Position numbers and translations under genes: made by a program. Shown here one piece after another: positions 1 through 6,876 of a stretch of DNA of 24,809 bases. Every line of letters starts with the position of its first letter. The first letter of the stretch is position 1. The DNA comes from CAZKTO01 sp964555685. GTDB lineage: Bacteria; Chloroflexota; Dehalococcoidia; SHYB01. The stretch is from contig CAZKTO010000046.1 in assembly GCA_964555685.1 (NCBI GenBank), positions 1 to 24,809 on the forward strand. The letters run 5' to 3'. The notes under the pieces are model-generated. The model was not told where the DNA came from, did no database searches, and saw nothing but the letters and a program-made list of their open reading frames with translations.

Positions 1-513
1 CGTCTCTTGAACCTGGATGCCAATGGGGCTAGGCAACTCCCAGGTGAGCTTCTGGATGGGCCCCACGCACCCAGTATCCAGGTCGGGGACCTTCGTGCGA
101 GAGTCGTAGCCCACCGCGCCGCCCCAGCGGTAGTCAAACCGCCGGTCTTCGCTGTTTTGGCGGCCGCTCCACACCTCCACGAAAAGCCGCAGCCGGTCGC
201 CGGCCTGGATGGCGATATCCCCCGGGTTATGGTTCATGGTGGCGCCGGCCCACGTCGTTGGTGCGTCGGCATCAGCCGACGTGAACTGGAAGGCGAGCCC
301 GCCGCCCCGCAGGACCTGGACCGTCCAACGCCACTGGTTGTTGGAGCTGGCCGTCTGCATCTGTTGGGTGTGGCGCCAGGTGGCCGCCGGGAGAACCCCG
401 GAGACGCCGAAGGGGGCCGCGTCCCAGTACTGAGGGAGCAGCGTCCAGGTGTTCCGGGCGGGGGTGATGGTGCCCTGCTGCGCAGCGCTGCCCTGAGCTG
501 GCTGCCAAGGATT
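1..513 (-). CDS. 3' continuation of the DUF11 surface protein in the +1 frame (partial at window edge)
   Basis: Skipping the T of the TAA at 512-514 gives 171 open codons to position 1. They begin NPWQPAQGSAAQQG and continue with TWTLLPQYWDAAPFGVSG and AGDRLRLFVEVWSGRQNS. Composition is that of a real beta-rich extracellular domain with many Trp, Thr and Gln. The other two minus frames here give low-complexity Arg/Pro/His text. No ATG, GTG or TTG occurs near the beginning of this frame, and the first ATG is about 54 codons in, so an independent gene start is unlikely. It is best read as the C-terminal part of the upstream protein, joined by +1 frameshifting or split by a one-base insertion. 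No named domain recognised. The end lies outside the window. Confidence 0.5.
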
Positions 514-1114
514 AGGGCAGCGCGCCAGCGTGGTTGAGGTAGAGGACGCTGGTCGTGACGGCGCTCCCGGGGGTGGAAGTGATGGTGGGATCGGCCGCGG
601 TGATACCCTCGGTGGAGCCGAGGTAGCTGAACCCCGGCGGCAGAAAGTCGACCACCTGCTCCAGCGTTACCGTATCCGATCCTTCGTTTTTGATGGCGAT
701 GGTGTAGGTGAACTCACGAGCGATGTCGGCCGGGGCCGTGTCGGGCGTGACCGTCTTTCGGGCCACCACCAGCCCCTGGCCCCGCAGGGGAGGAAGGGTG
801 AAGACCCTGGTGGTGGTCACCAGCACATCCTGGCCATTGCTGATGATGGTCCTTTGTCTGGACGGGCTGGAGGGGATCAGGCCTTCGTTGAAGTTGGGGT
901 CCTGTCGGATCTCCCACGCGGCGTGCTCCACCCCGCCGCCCGCCGAGTACGGCTGCACCAGCAGATTGTCATAGACCGGAGCATTGTGGGAGAGCTGGCC
1001 AGCGATGGACACGGCCGCGATGGACACGGGGAAGGCCAGCACCATCAGGATAATCAGCAGGATGATGGCGATGCCGCCACCTTCGCCGTGAAACCAGGGA
1101 ACGCCTCGTCTCAT
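512..1114 (-). CDS. DUF11-type surface protein with pilin-like N-terminus (frame broken at its 3' end)
   Basis: The 200-residue reading frame starts with a short basic segment, then a hydrophobic helix at about residues 14-38 (GIAIILLIILMVLAFPVSIA). A stretch ending AGGGVEHAAWEI resembles the N-terminus of PilX/TadE-like pilin proteins in Gram-positive and Chloroflexota genomes. Residues about 130-175 (TYTIAIKNEGSDTVTLEQV, then DFLPPGFSYLGS) match the DUF11/conserved-repeat beta domain of cell-surface proteins. It is probably anchored in the membrane and exposed outside the cell. The frame stops at TAA 512-514 directly after a CCC proline codon. A convincing protein sequence continues in the +1 frame to the window edge (see 1-513), so the gene appears frameshifted rather than complete. 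The start at 1114 has only a weak, distant SD (CTGAGGA). Family call moderate; role inferred. Confidence 0.6.
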   Translation of the reverse strand: MRRGVPWFHGEGGGIAIILLIILMVLAFPVSIAAVSIAGQLSHNAPVYDNLLVQPYSAGGGVEHAAWEIRQDPNFNEGLIPSSPSRQRTIISNGQDVLVTTTRVFTLPPLRGQGLVVARKTVTPDTAPADIAREFTYTIAIKNEGSDTVTLEQVVDFLPPGFSYLGSTEGITAADPTITSTPGSAVTTSVLYLNHAGALP

Positions 1115-1393
1115 GCGCTTGACCGATTCCTCAGGCCGAGCCGTCCCGCTCTCGTCATGGCCTCGGTCCGAGGCGAATTCTCATTATTACCTCGCATTAT
1201 TCGTATGATGCGGGAAGTAGCTCGAGTGCCGCATCGCACGAAAGTCCTCCTTCCCATGGAATGATCGTACTCATGAGGTGAACCGGCCCTATTGAAAACA
1301 TCTCAGAATAGTTTTAGACTATCTCCAGTCTCCAGCCTTATGGGAGGTGTGGAGAAATGGCAGAAGTGGGCCTGGTGACCTTTGCCCGTGTAG
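1115..1393. other. Intergenic region with lower GC and a small inverted repeat
   Basis: About 280 bases separate the surface-protein gene from the last gene of the phage-like block. The stretch is clearly more AT-rich than its surroundings, as expected for a promoter region. It contains an inverted repeat ATAGT-TTTAG-ACTAT at 1308-1322 and, on the minus strand, AT-rich TAATAAT-like text near 1180-1200 that could be a -10 element for the gene starting at 1114. Two 15-codon minus-strand micro-ORFs are visible. One (1187-1234) follows an AAGGAGG sequence. The other (1111-1158) ends in ATGA overlapping the surface-protein start. Neither can be supported as a gene. Confidence 0.3.
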
Positions 1394-2323
1394 CTATGCA
1401 GGTGGCGACGGCGGCGGGCCGAGCAGCTCATCCAGCAGGGCCTCGTCACCAGCCGCAGGATCGGCTACGAGCTCTTCGTCAGGCGGGAAGACGCCCTGAC
1501 CCTGGCTGCGACCCGTCAAGGTCTCCTCGACCCACCGCGGTACCCATCCATTCGGGTCCTTGCGCACGCGCTGCGTTGTCTCGGAGTCGGGCTCGATAGC
1601 CTCCCAATCCAGAGTCCAGCGTTCCTCCACAGGGAACACGGCCCCAGGGGGCGGCCCTGTCGCCTTGCCCTCCACGATCTCTCGGAGCAGGGGGCGGTCG
1701 TACTGGGCTATCTCGCGGACGGCCTGCTCCGCCACGGGCCCGACCGTCTGCAACTCCATCGCCTTTGTCTCCTCCAGCACGTACGCGGCTACGGCCTTGC
1801 ATTCGGCGGCCTGCGCTCGTGCCTGCGCCACCAGGCTGTCCAATGCTTCCAGCAGTTTGGGGTTTAGCTCAGCCTGCGGCTCGTCGCTGACCGGCAGGCG
1901 GCGGCGCCCCCACACCCCCAGGCGCACCGTGCCCAGGCCAGCCCGGACCACCACAGGACGGCCGGGCTTCATGTTGCGGTTGCCCACCAGGAGCGGCTTG
2001 GCGGCGTCGCCGAACACGATGGCCTCAGCCACGTCCATGAGCCCCCGGCGGTACCACAGCAAGCGGTCCCGCTCCAACAACATCGACTTCACCGCTCCGC
2101 ATATGGAGATGAGCGAGCGCAGGTTGTCGCGGAGGCAGTCCCAACGCGCCAGGTAGGCGTTGTAACGCAGGCCATCCTCGGGCGACAGCGAGTCGAGGAC
2201 ATGCTGCTCCTCGGCCCGGTTCACGTCGTGGCCCAGCAGCGGTCCCTCGATGAGCCACCGGGCCTTCGCCTCAGGGCTCAGGGCCTCCACGACTCGGTCC
2301 AGCCGCTTGCTGCTCACGGACAT
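1394..2323 (-). CDS. Hypothetical helical protein of the phage-like block
   Basis: Not recognised. The start is placed at the ATG at 2323 because AGGAGG lies 8 bases upstream. The frame is open to 2410, and another ATG at 2329 sits only 2 bases from the SD. The 309-residue product is mostly alpha-helical and soluble, without signal peptide or membrane segments. Its N-terminal pattern (VVEALSPEAKARWLIE) resembles that of the next gene upstream (IQAALTPKQAVILWMGEA), so the two may be distant paralogues. The C-terminus is acidic and Pro-rich. It is the last of three collinear genes (3791 to 1394) downstream of the small terminase subunit. Their conserved order suggests a mobile-element function, but none can be assigned. 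Confidence 0.6.
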   Translation of the reverse strand: MSVSSKRLDRVVEALSPEAKARWLIEGPLLGHDVNRAEEQHVLDSLSPEDGLRYNAYLARWDCLRDNLRSLISICGAVKSMLLERDRLLWYRRGLMDVAEAIVFGDAAKPLLVGNRNMKPGRPVVVRAGLGTVRLGVWGRRRLPVSDEPQAELNPKLLEALDSLVAQARAQAAECKAVAAYVLEETKAMELQTVGPVAEQAVREIAQYDRPLLREIVEGKATGPPPGAVFPVEERWTLDWEAIEPDSETTQRVRKDPNGWVPRWVEETLTGRSQGQGVFPPDEELVADPAAGDEALLDELLGPPPSPPA

Positions 2324-2457
2324 GGCCATCACCTCCTGCGGCCCTGGCCTCGCGGCCAGAATACCCTGGGATTCCCAAAATACTGCTCGCGTGCGGCGAG
2401 GGCTCTCCACGCGTCATCTTGGCTCCCCTCGCTTGCTAGCCCCCCGGCCCCTGGGGG

Positions 2458-3354
2458 TCACACGTAGCGGCCCGCCAGCTCCACCGCCGCCTCCGGCTCT
2501 CCCAGGGCGGCCAGGGCCCGCGCCTTCGCCAGGTCCACCAAGATCGCGGCCAGGGCTGCTGCCGCCTCAGCCGAGGCTTGCCTGAGGGCATCCAGGTCGA
2601 ACCGGCCAGGCCCAGGGCCCGGCAGCCCCTCGGCCTCGGCTGCCAGGATGTCGTTGAAGGCATGGGCCAGGGCCTCGACGCCCTCGATGGTCTGGTCCAG
2701 CCCCTCCTTGGCGTCTCGGAACAGCGAACCGTGGCCGTCGAAGTAACGCTCCGAGATCAGGGAGACGGCGCCACGCACGGCGTAGAGCTCCTTGAGGAAC
2801 CCTTCGACCCGCTGCCTCCACTTGCCCATGCCGGCGGAGACCGTGCGGTCCGCGTCCATAGCCTCCGGGTGGGCACCGTGGCCGCGCCTGGCGGCCCGTG
2901 AGGTCCCCTTCCCCCGATCCAGGGGGTGGGCGTCTTCTGCGGCAAGGCAGGCCACAGCGGGGCCCACGACGCGGGCCAAGTCCTGGCGCAAGAGCAGCCC
3001 CTGCAGTTGGGAGCCCAGCAGGCCCGCCAGGGCCCGGTACGCCCGCTGCTCGTCGTACAGCTTGGCATTGGCCTCGTGGTGGAGGCGGAAGAGGAACTGC
3101 ACGTCCCGCACGGCCTGGACCACGGCTATCTCCACCTCCCGCCTGGGATGCCCCTTCATCGCCTCCCTCACGGCCCTGGTCACCTGGGCTGGCAGCCTAT
3201 CGAGGGGATAGGCGCTCAGGGGCTGGCCCAGCAGGAACCGGGCACACTCCGCCAGGCCGGGGAACCGTTGGGCCTCCCCCATCCACAGGATCACCGCCTG
3301 CTTCGGAGTCAACGCGGCCTGGATCCCGGAGATGCGTCGCTTGGTATAGCTCAC
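2458..3354 (-). CDS. Hypothetical helical protein of the phage-like block
   Basis: Not recognised as a named family. The 298-residue protein begins at a GTG that overlaps the TGA of the preceding gene by four bases (GTGA), so it is probably translationally coupled. The N-terminus LTPKQAVILWMGEAQRFPGL is followed by long helices (about residues 50-130 and 180-290). A basic, Gly/His-rich linker near residues 150-170 joins them. It has no transmembrane segment or signal peptide. The similarity of the opening motif to the next gene (1394-2323) suggests paralogy. Similar LTPxQAxxLW proteins seem to me to recur in Chloroflexota accessory regions, but that is memory rather than a search result. Confidence 0.6.
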   Translation of the reverse strand: MSYTKRRISGIQAALTPKQAVILWMGEAQRFPGLAECARFLLGQPLSAYPLDRLPAQVTRAVREAMKGHPRREVEIAVVQAVRDVQFLFRLHHEANAKLYDEQRAYRALAGLLGSQLQGLLLRQDLARVVGPAVACLAAEDAHPLDRGKGTSRAARRGHGAHPEAMDADRTVSAGMGKWRQRVEGFLKELYAVRGAVSLISERYFDGHGSLFRDAKEGLDQTIEGVEALAHAFNDILAAEAEGLPGPGPGRFDLDALRQASAEAAAALAAILVDLAKARALAALGEPEAAVELAGRYV

Positions 3355-3791
3355 AGGAGCCCCTCGGCCTGCAAGGGGTCCGTGTCAAAGGCCGACTTTG
3401 GGGCATCCCTCCGGCCCCGGACGGCCGTCTCCAGGGCGCCGAGGCGCGCCTCCAGCTCCCCCACCTCCAGGGCCTTCAGGGACACCTGGGCCAGGTAGGC
3501 CAGGGTCCGGGAGCGGGCGACGCCGTTCTCCAGGGCCAGGGTGTCCAGCACGGCGATCTCCAGGAGGCGGCGGACATCCAGAACCGACGCCAGGCCGTGG
3601 AGCTCGTAGGCCCCGGAGACGGCCAGCTCCCGCTTGCGCCGCAGGCCGCCCAGGCGCCTGGCCTCCGTCGCTTCTTGGGCGTGGTCCGGGGAGTGCCAGA
3701 AGCAGTAGGGCTCGTCCCGCATGGGCGCCGAGCGGCACTGCTGGGCGTTCTTGCCCCGAAAGGCGCAGCGTACCATTCCCGCCGTCGTCAT
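3351..3791 (-). CDS. Small Cys/His (putative zinc-binding) protein
   Basis: The 146-residue protein has an N-terminal C-x9-C-x10-C-x2-H arrangement (Cys9, Cys19, Cys30, His33; YCFWHSPD) of the kind found in small zinc-knuckle proteins of actinobacterial and Chloroflexota mobile elements. A basic ARRLGGLRRKRE patch follows at about residues 45-56, which could contact nucleic acid. The C-terminal two-thirds is helical, with a likely coiled-coil segment (KALEVGELEARLGALETAV). It heads a three-gene set, and its TGA overlaps the GTG of the next gene. The start at 3791 lacks a strong SD; an internal ATG at 3776 is the alternative. Function unknown; nucleic-acid binding is inferred. Confidence 0.6.
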   Translation of the reverse strand: MTTAGMVRCAFRGKNAQQCRSAPMRDEPYCFWHSPDHAQEATEARRLGGLRRKRELAVSGAYELHGLASVLDVRRLLEIAVLDTLALENGVARSRTLAYLAQVSLKALEVGELEARLGALETAVRGRRDAPKSAFDTDPLQAEGLL

Positions 3792-4073
3792 CTCTGATGC
3801 CCCAGTACCATCGAGTACCTCTGCTTGTCACGGGGGTTGCTACTGGGCCATCCCCTACGGACCTGGGAAATATTCCTGGCGAAGGCACTGGCCCGCCCCA
3901 GCCCTCTCAGCCCCACGCCTACGCGCCTACCCCCCGGCACCCGGTCGGCTGCTGGCGAAGGCACTGGCCCCGGCGGGGGTCATGGATAGACGCGGCATAG
4001 CCACCCTGGAGACAAAGAGGCAGACCCCCTGGTTGGGGGGCCTGCCTGCGCAGAGGCGGCGAGGGCGCGCGGG
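3792..4073. repeat. Non-coding gap with a 19-base direct repeat
   Basis: CTGGCGAAGGCACTGGCCC occurs twice in the same orientation, at 3876-3894 and 3952-3970, 76 bases apart. No convincing gene is present between the Cys/His protein and the RAMA protein. The frames here give only Pro/Arg-rich text. The spacer could hold a promoter for the leftward gene set. Confidence 0.5.
4011..4046 (-). terminator. Rho-independent terminator after the RAMA gene
   Basis: On the minus strand an 11-bp stem with one G-T pair (4036-4046 with 4019-4029, 6-base loop) is followed by TCTTTGTC. It lies 28 bases past the stop codon of the RAMA gene, so it probably ends the methylase-terminase-RAMA transcript. Confidence 0.6.
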
Positions 4074-4403
4074 CTACTTCGCCTTGGCCCCCTTGCGCCC
4101 GCCCTTGCCCTTGGGCTTCGGCTTGGGGGCAGGATGGACCGTGGGGGGCGCCGTGGGCGCGTCCTGGGGCACTGTGGGGGCCGTGTCTGCACCTTCCAGG
4201 CTCCAGAAGGCCCAGCCGTTGCAGGCGTTGCCGCCCATCACCGCCGAGCCCGCCGCCGAGGGGCTCTTGAACTCCCGCCCGTCCTCCAAGCGGTAGCGGA
4301 TCTTGCCCTCCTCTCCGGCCACCACCTCGGCGTGGTAGGCCTGCTTCTTGTACCGCGCTACGAGCTTCGTCCCGACCTGCAGGTTCCGGTCTGCGAGCGC
4401 CAT
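4074..4403 (-). CDS. RAMA-domain protein
   Basis: The 109-residue protein carries a RAMA-like domain (restriction enzyme adenine methylase associated) at about residues 8-70. Visible marks are GTKLVARYKKQAYHAEVV, then a DGREFKSPSAAGSAV block and NGWAFW. The tail (about 73-109) is Pro/Ala- and then Lys/Gly-rich, likely disordered and nucleic-acid binding. The start at 4403 is preferred because AGGAGG lies 7 bases upstream; the frame is open to 4433. RAMA domains are predicted to recognise modified DNA or to accompany methylases and restriction enzymes. Here it sits two genes downstream of a DNA methylase, so sensing or using that modification is a reasonable inference. A terminator follows. 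Confidence 0.65.
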   Translation of the reverse strand: MALADRNLQVGTKLVARYKKQAYHAEVVAGEEGKIRYRLEDGREFKSPSAAGSAVMGGNACNGWAFWSLEGADTAPTVPQDAPTAPPTVHPAPKPKPKGKGGRKGAKAK

Positions 4404-4542
4404 CGGGCACCTCCTCAGAAGATTGCCACCCATACATCACTCCAGGGGCAACTGAAGTCAACAGGTTTGGGAGGTCACTTTCCCCTGAGGTTGCGGGCCC
4501 GCCAGCCGGACCAACACCATCTGGCAATAGTGTGCGCTCCAC

Positions 4543-5028
4543 CTACGTCCTCCTCACGCCCGCATTTGCCCGCCGGAGCTGCTCCAGGGGGTCTTCCTCC
4601 TCCGCCGAGGGCTCCGCGTGAACCCGGCTCCGCGAGCTGGGGGACATCCCGAACTCCACCAGGAGCTGCCGCATCTGCTCCATGGCCTTGTTGGCCACAG
4701 CCAGGTAGGGCGACTGCATCGGGAAGCCCGTGGGCGACTTCACCATGGTCCCGTACTTGCGCAGGGCCTCCTCCGCCTCCACCCACCGGCCCCACGCCTG
4801 GCAGTACAGCGCCAGGGCCGTCCGGTCGATCTTAGTCAGCAGGCCAAGCCGGGCCAGCTCTCGGGCGGTCCGCCGCCACTCCTTCCGCGCCTCCGAGCCC
4901 AGGTGCTCCGGGCAGGGCGGGATGGCTGCCCTCACCCTCGGCTCGTTGAGGTTCAGCCGGTCCGCCCGCTTCGTCCCCCGGAGGAGCTTCAAGCTGGTGG
5001 GCATGGGCTTCGGGCCGCGCCTAGCCAT
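4543..5028 (-). CDS. P27-family phage terminase small subunit
   Basis: The 161-residue protein has the typical P27/Terminase_4 opening (MARRGPKPMPTSLKLLRGTK) and the helical core with PCPEHLGSEARKEWRRTA and LTKIDRTALALYCQAW. Near the C-terminus lies SPYLAVANKAMEQMRQLLVEFGMSPSSR. Length is normal for the family. TerS recognises phage DNA at the packaging site and loads it onto the large subunit (ATPase/nuclease). The start ATG overlaps the end of the methylase gene by eight bases, with GAAGG just upstream, so the two are co-translated. The large subunit, which usually follows directly, is absent from this window. A RAMA gene comes next instead. Confidence 0.88.
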   Translation of the reverse strand: MARRGPKPMPTSLKLLRGTKRADRLNLNEPRVRAAIPPCPEHLGSEARKEWRRTARELARLGLLTKIDRTALALYCQAWGRWVEAEEALRKYGTMVKSPTGFPMQSPYLAVANKAMEQMRQLLVEFGMSPSSRSRVHAEPSAEEEDPLEQLRRANAGVRRT

Positions 5029-6310
5029 CGGCCTTCACCGCCTTGCGCCCCGTGTTCCGCTCCCAGCGCTCGATGGCTACCTGGACGAACTTGGGCTCCT
5101 TCTCCATGGCGAAGCACCGCCGGTCCATCCGCTCCGCCGCGATGATGGCCGTGCCCGACCCCGAGAAGGGCTCGTAGCAGATATCCCCCGGCTCCGTGTG
5201 CCACTGGATGGGGCGGGCGAAGAGCTCCACGGGCTTCTGGGTGGGGTGGATGCCCTCCTGCTCCCCCTTCTGCGACACCTCCCAGACCGTCTTCTCGTTG
5301 GGCGGAGGCCGTTTGGACGGGGGATGGCCCTCCAGCCAGCCGTAGGCGCAGGGCTCGTGGGCCCACATGAAATGCGAGTGGGTCAGGACCCCCCGGGCCT
5401 TGGCCCAGACGATGGTCTGGTGCCACAGGAGCCCCGCCTGGTGCCAGGCCTGCTCCACCAGGGCCTGACGGGCCGTCGCGTGCCACTGGTAGACGGCCAC
5501 GTTGGGCTTCAGGTGCTGGAGGGCCAGTTCCAGGAACTTGTGGAAGAACTCCACCGAGGAGTCCGGGTCCCGGTACGAGTCCCAATGCTTGTCCCGGGTG
5601 GCGGGACGATTGTAGCGGGAGGCGGGGTGGTTGCCCCCGGTGTAGTTCATCAGGTACGGCGGGTCCGTAGCCAGGAGCGAGGCCTTCTGCCCGTCCATGA
5701 GGCGGACCACGCCCTCGGGGTTGGTCGAGTCGCCGCAGAGGAGGCGGTGGTCCCCCAGGAGGTAGAGGTCCCCGGCCTTGACGAAGACCTCAGCGCCCTC
5801 GGGATCGTCGGGGACCTCGTCGGGGTCCGTGAGGCCGGGGTCCTTCCAGGCGGGGCCTCGGAGGACGCGGTTCAGCTCCTCGTTGCTGAACCCCAGGAGG
5901 TTGAGGTCGGCGCCGATGTCCTTGAGTTCGGCCAGCTCCAGGCGGAGGATCTCCTCGTCCCAGCCGGCGTTGAGGGCGAGCTTGTTGTCGGCCAGTACGT
6001 AGGCCCGCTTCTGCGCCTCCGTCATCCCCGCCAGCTCGATAACGGGGACGGTGTCCATGCCGAGCTTGCGGGCGGCCAGGACGCGGCCGTGGCCGGCGAT
6101 GATGCCGTTGGCTCCGTCCACCAGGACGGGGTTGGTCCAGCCGAACTCGTGGATGGAGGCGGCTATCTGGGCGATGTGGGCGTCGGAGTGGGTCCTGGCG
6201 TTGCGGGCGTAGGGGACCAGCTGGTCGATGGGGCGGTACTCGACCTGGAGGGTGCGGTCCTGGACGGCGGCGCCCTTGTCGCTGGTGGTGGCGATGCGAG
6301 CCTTGACCAT
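5021..6310 (-). CDS. ParB-like domain / beta-class DNA N6-adenine or N4-cytosine methyltransferase fusion
   Basis: The 429-residue protein has an N-terminal ParB/Srx-like domain (about 22-115, with GHGR at 73-76). This is followed by a DNA methyltransferase with catalytic DPPY at 216-219, HPTQKP at 355-360 and the SAM-binding FSGSGT at 382-387. Motif IV before motif I marks the beta class, which methylates adenine N6 or cytosine N4 in a short recognition site. Such fusions are common in phages and integrated elements, usually without a partner nuclease, and none is seen here. The SD AGGAGG lies inside a strong hairpin immediately before the ATG, suggesting translational control. An extended -10 promoter and a leader hairpin lie upstream. 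The 3' end overlaps terS. Confidence 0.9.
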   Translation of the reverse strand: MVKARIATTSDKGAAVQDRTLQVEYRPIDQLVPYARNARTHSDAHIAQIAASIHEFGWTNPVLVDGANGIIAGHGRVLAARKLGMDTVPVIELAGMTEAQKRAYVLADNKLALNAGWDEEILRLELAELKDIGADLNLLGFSNEELNRVLRGPAWKDPGLTDPDEVPDDPEGAEVFVKAGDLYLLGDHRLLCGDSTNPEGVVRLMDGQKASLLATDPPYLMNYTGGNHPASRYNRPATRDKHWDSYRDPDSSVEFFHKFLELALQHLKPNVAVYQWHATARQALVEQAWHQAGLLWHQTIVWAKARGVLTHSHFMWAHEPCAYGWLEGHPPSKRPPPNEKTVWEVSQKGEQEGIHPTQKPVELFARPIQWHTEPGDICYEPFSGSGTAIIAAERMDRRCFAMEKEPKFVQVAIERWERNTGRKAVKADG

Positions 6311-6328
6311 GGGAGCCTCCTGGCTCCC
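6311..6328 (-). promoter_or_regulatory. Hairpin sequestering the ribosome binding site of the methylase gene
   Basis: The minus strand reads GGGAGCC-AGGA-GGCTCCC directly followed by the ATG at 6310. It is a perfect 7-bp, almost pure G-C stem with a 4-base loop. The Shine-Dalgarno AGGAGG consists of the loop plus the first two bases of the 3' arm, and the start codon abuts the stem. Folded RNA should block initiation. Phage Mu mom is controlled in this way, with Com opening the structure. That a trans-acting protein does so here is inference. Confidence 0.6.
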
Positions 6329-6345
6329 CCGGTGCCCCTAGAAAG

Positions 6346-6380
6346 CCAGAGGCCCGAGGGTGTGGACCCTGGGCCTCTGG
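6346..6380 (-). promoter_or_regulatory. Leader hairpin, attenuator-like
   Basis: Within the methylase leader the minus strand holds CCAGAGGCCC (6371-6380) pairing with GGGCCTCTGG (6346-6355). An inner AGGGT/ACCCT stem extends it across a one-base bulge. CTTTCT follows. It looks like a weak intrinsic terminator or leader structure between the predicted promoter and the gene. Confidence 0.5.
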
Positions 6381-6427
6381 GGGCCTCTGACCTGCGGCGC
6401 TCAAGGGCGCTCTGATGTCTGGCACCC

Positions 6428-6436
6428 ATTGTAGCA
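6428..6436 (-). promoter_or_regulatory. Extended -10 promoter for the methylase-terminase-RAMA set
   Basis: TGCTACAAT on the minus strand fits an extended -10 (TGnTAnAAT). The -35 region at 17-base spacing is poor, as tolerated by extended -10 promoters. It lies after the Com-like stop codon and about 115 bases before the methylase start. The same nonamer occurs at 21013-21021 before another gene. Confidence 0.4.
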
Positions 6437-6478
6437 CGGCCGGACGCGAGGTTGGCGGCGGGCATCCTCACGCCCAGG

Positions 6479-6652
6479 TCACTCCCGAGACGCCTCAGGG
6501 GATAGGGCGGCCACGAAAGTGGCGACCCGGTGGCAGAGGCGGCATTTGATCTCCACGCGGCTGTCGGGGCCCAGGCGAATGCGGCCCAAGAGCCTGCCGC
6601 AGGTGGGGCAGAGGGCCTTTTGGAGCATTGGCGCGGGTGGTGGCCGCTTCAT
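6479..6652 (-). CDS. Com-like small zinc-ribbon protein
   Basis: This 57-residue gene has a CPTCG knuckle (Cys15, Cys18), a short linker with LLGRIRLGP and VEIKCRLCH (Cys37, Cys40). The two CxxC pairs spaced by an I-E-I-K-C type strand match the Mu Com family (RCxxCxKLL...IEIRCPRC). Com is an RNA-binding protein that activates translation of the mom DNA-modification gene by opening a hairpin over its start. Here the next gene downstream on the same strand is a DNA methylase with a hairpin over its start. GGAGGA lies 10 bases before the ATG at 6652; an internal ATG at 6628 is an alternative. Family assignment rests on motif spacing only. Confidence 0.65.
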   Translation of the reverse strand: MKRPPPAPMLQKALCPTCGRLLGRIRLGPDSRVEIKCRLCHRVATFVAALSPEASRE

Positions 6653-6876
6653 GGGATCAGCGTCCTCCGGTGGGGACTACTCCTGTTTGGGGATACCCCC
6701 CTGGGTAAATGTGGCAACACGCGTGCGTAGGGCGCGCACCGGTCATTTCGCTGTGGCCGTAGATATTTGACCCCCCTCCCCCCGGTCGCGGTGCGGGGCG
6801 TGGGCGGCACTATCTCCTCATCGTGTCCGACCATGGTTGGTCGGCTGCGAGAGTAATGGTCCCACGGGGGGAGAGG
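6653..6876. other. Intergenic region with a 7-bp palindrome
   Basis: About 220 bases lie between the primase and the Com-like gene. CCGACCA-TGGT-TGGTCGG at 6827-6844 sits 33 bases past the primase stop and could be a transcript-end hairpin, but no U-tract follows. A 61-codon minus ORF (6649-6834) ends in ATGA overlapping the Com-like start. It lacks an SD and shows no recognisable protein features, so I do not call it a gene. Confidence 0.35.

Noticed and set aside
1357..1599. Plus-strand ORF with a good SD (GGGAGGTGTGGAGAA) before ATG 1357
   Set aside because: Most of it is antisense to the 1394-2323 gene and it has no family features. A neighbouring plus frame gives HTH-like text (AEQLIQQGLVTSRRIG) only because it is the in-phase complement.
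4730..6415. 561-codon plus-strand ORF opposite terS and the methylase
   Set aside because: Antisense shadow; both minus-strand genes have clear motifs.
6649..6834. 61-codon minus ORF whose TGA overlaps the Com-like ATG
   Set aside because: The ATGA overlap is suggestive, but there is no SD, codon choice is mixed and the protein looks random.
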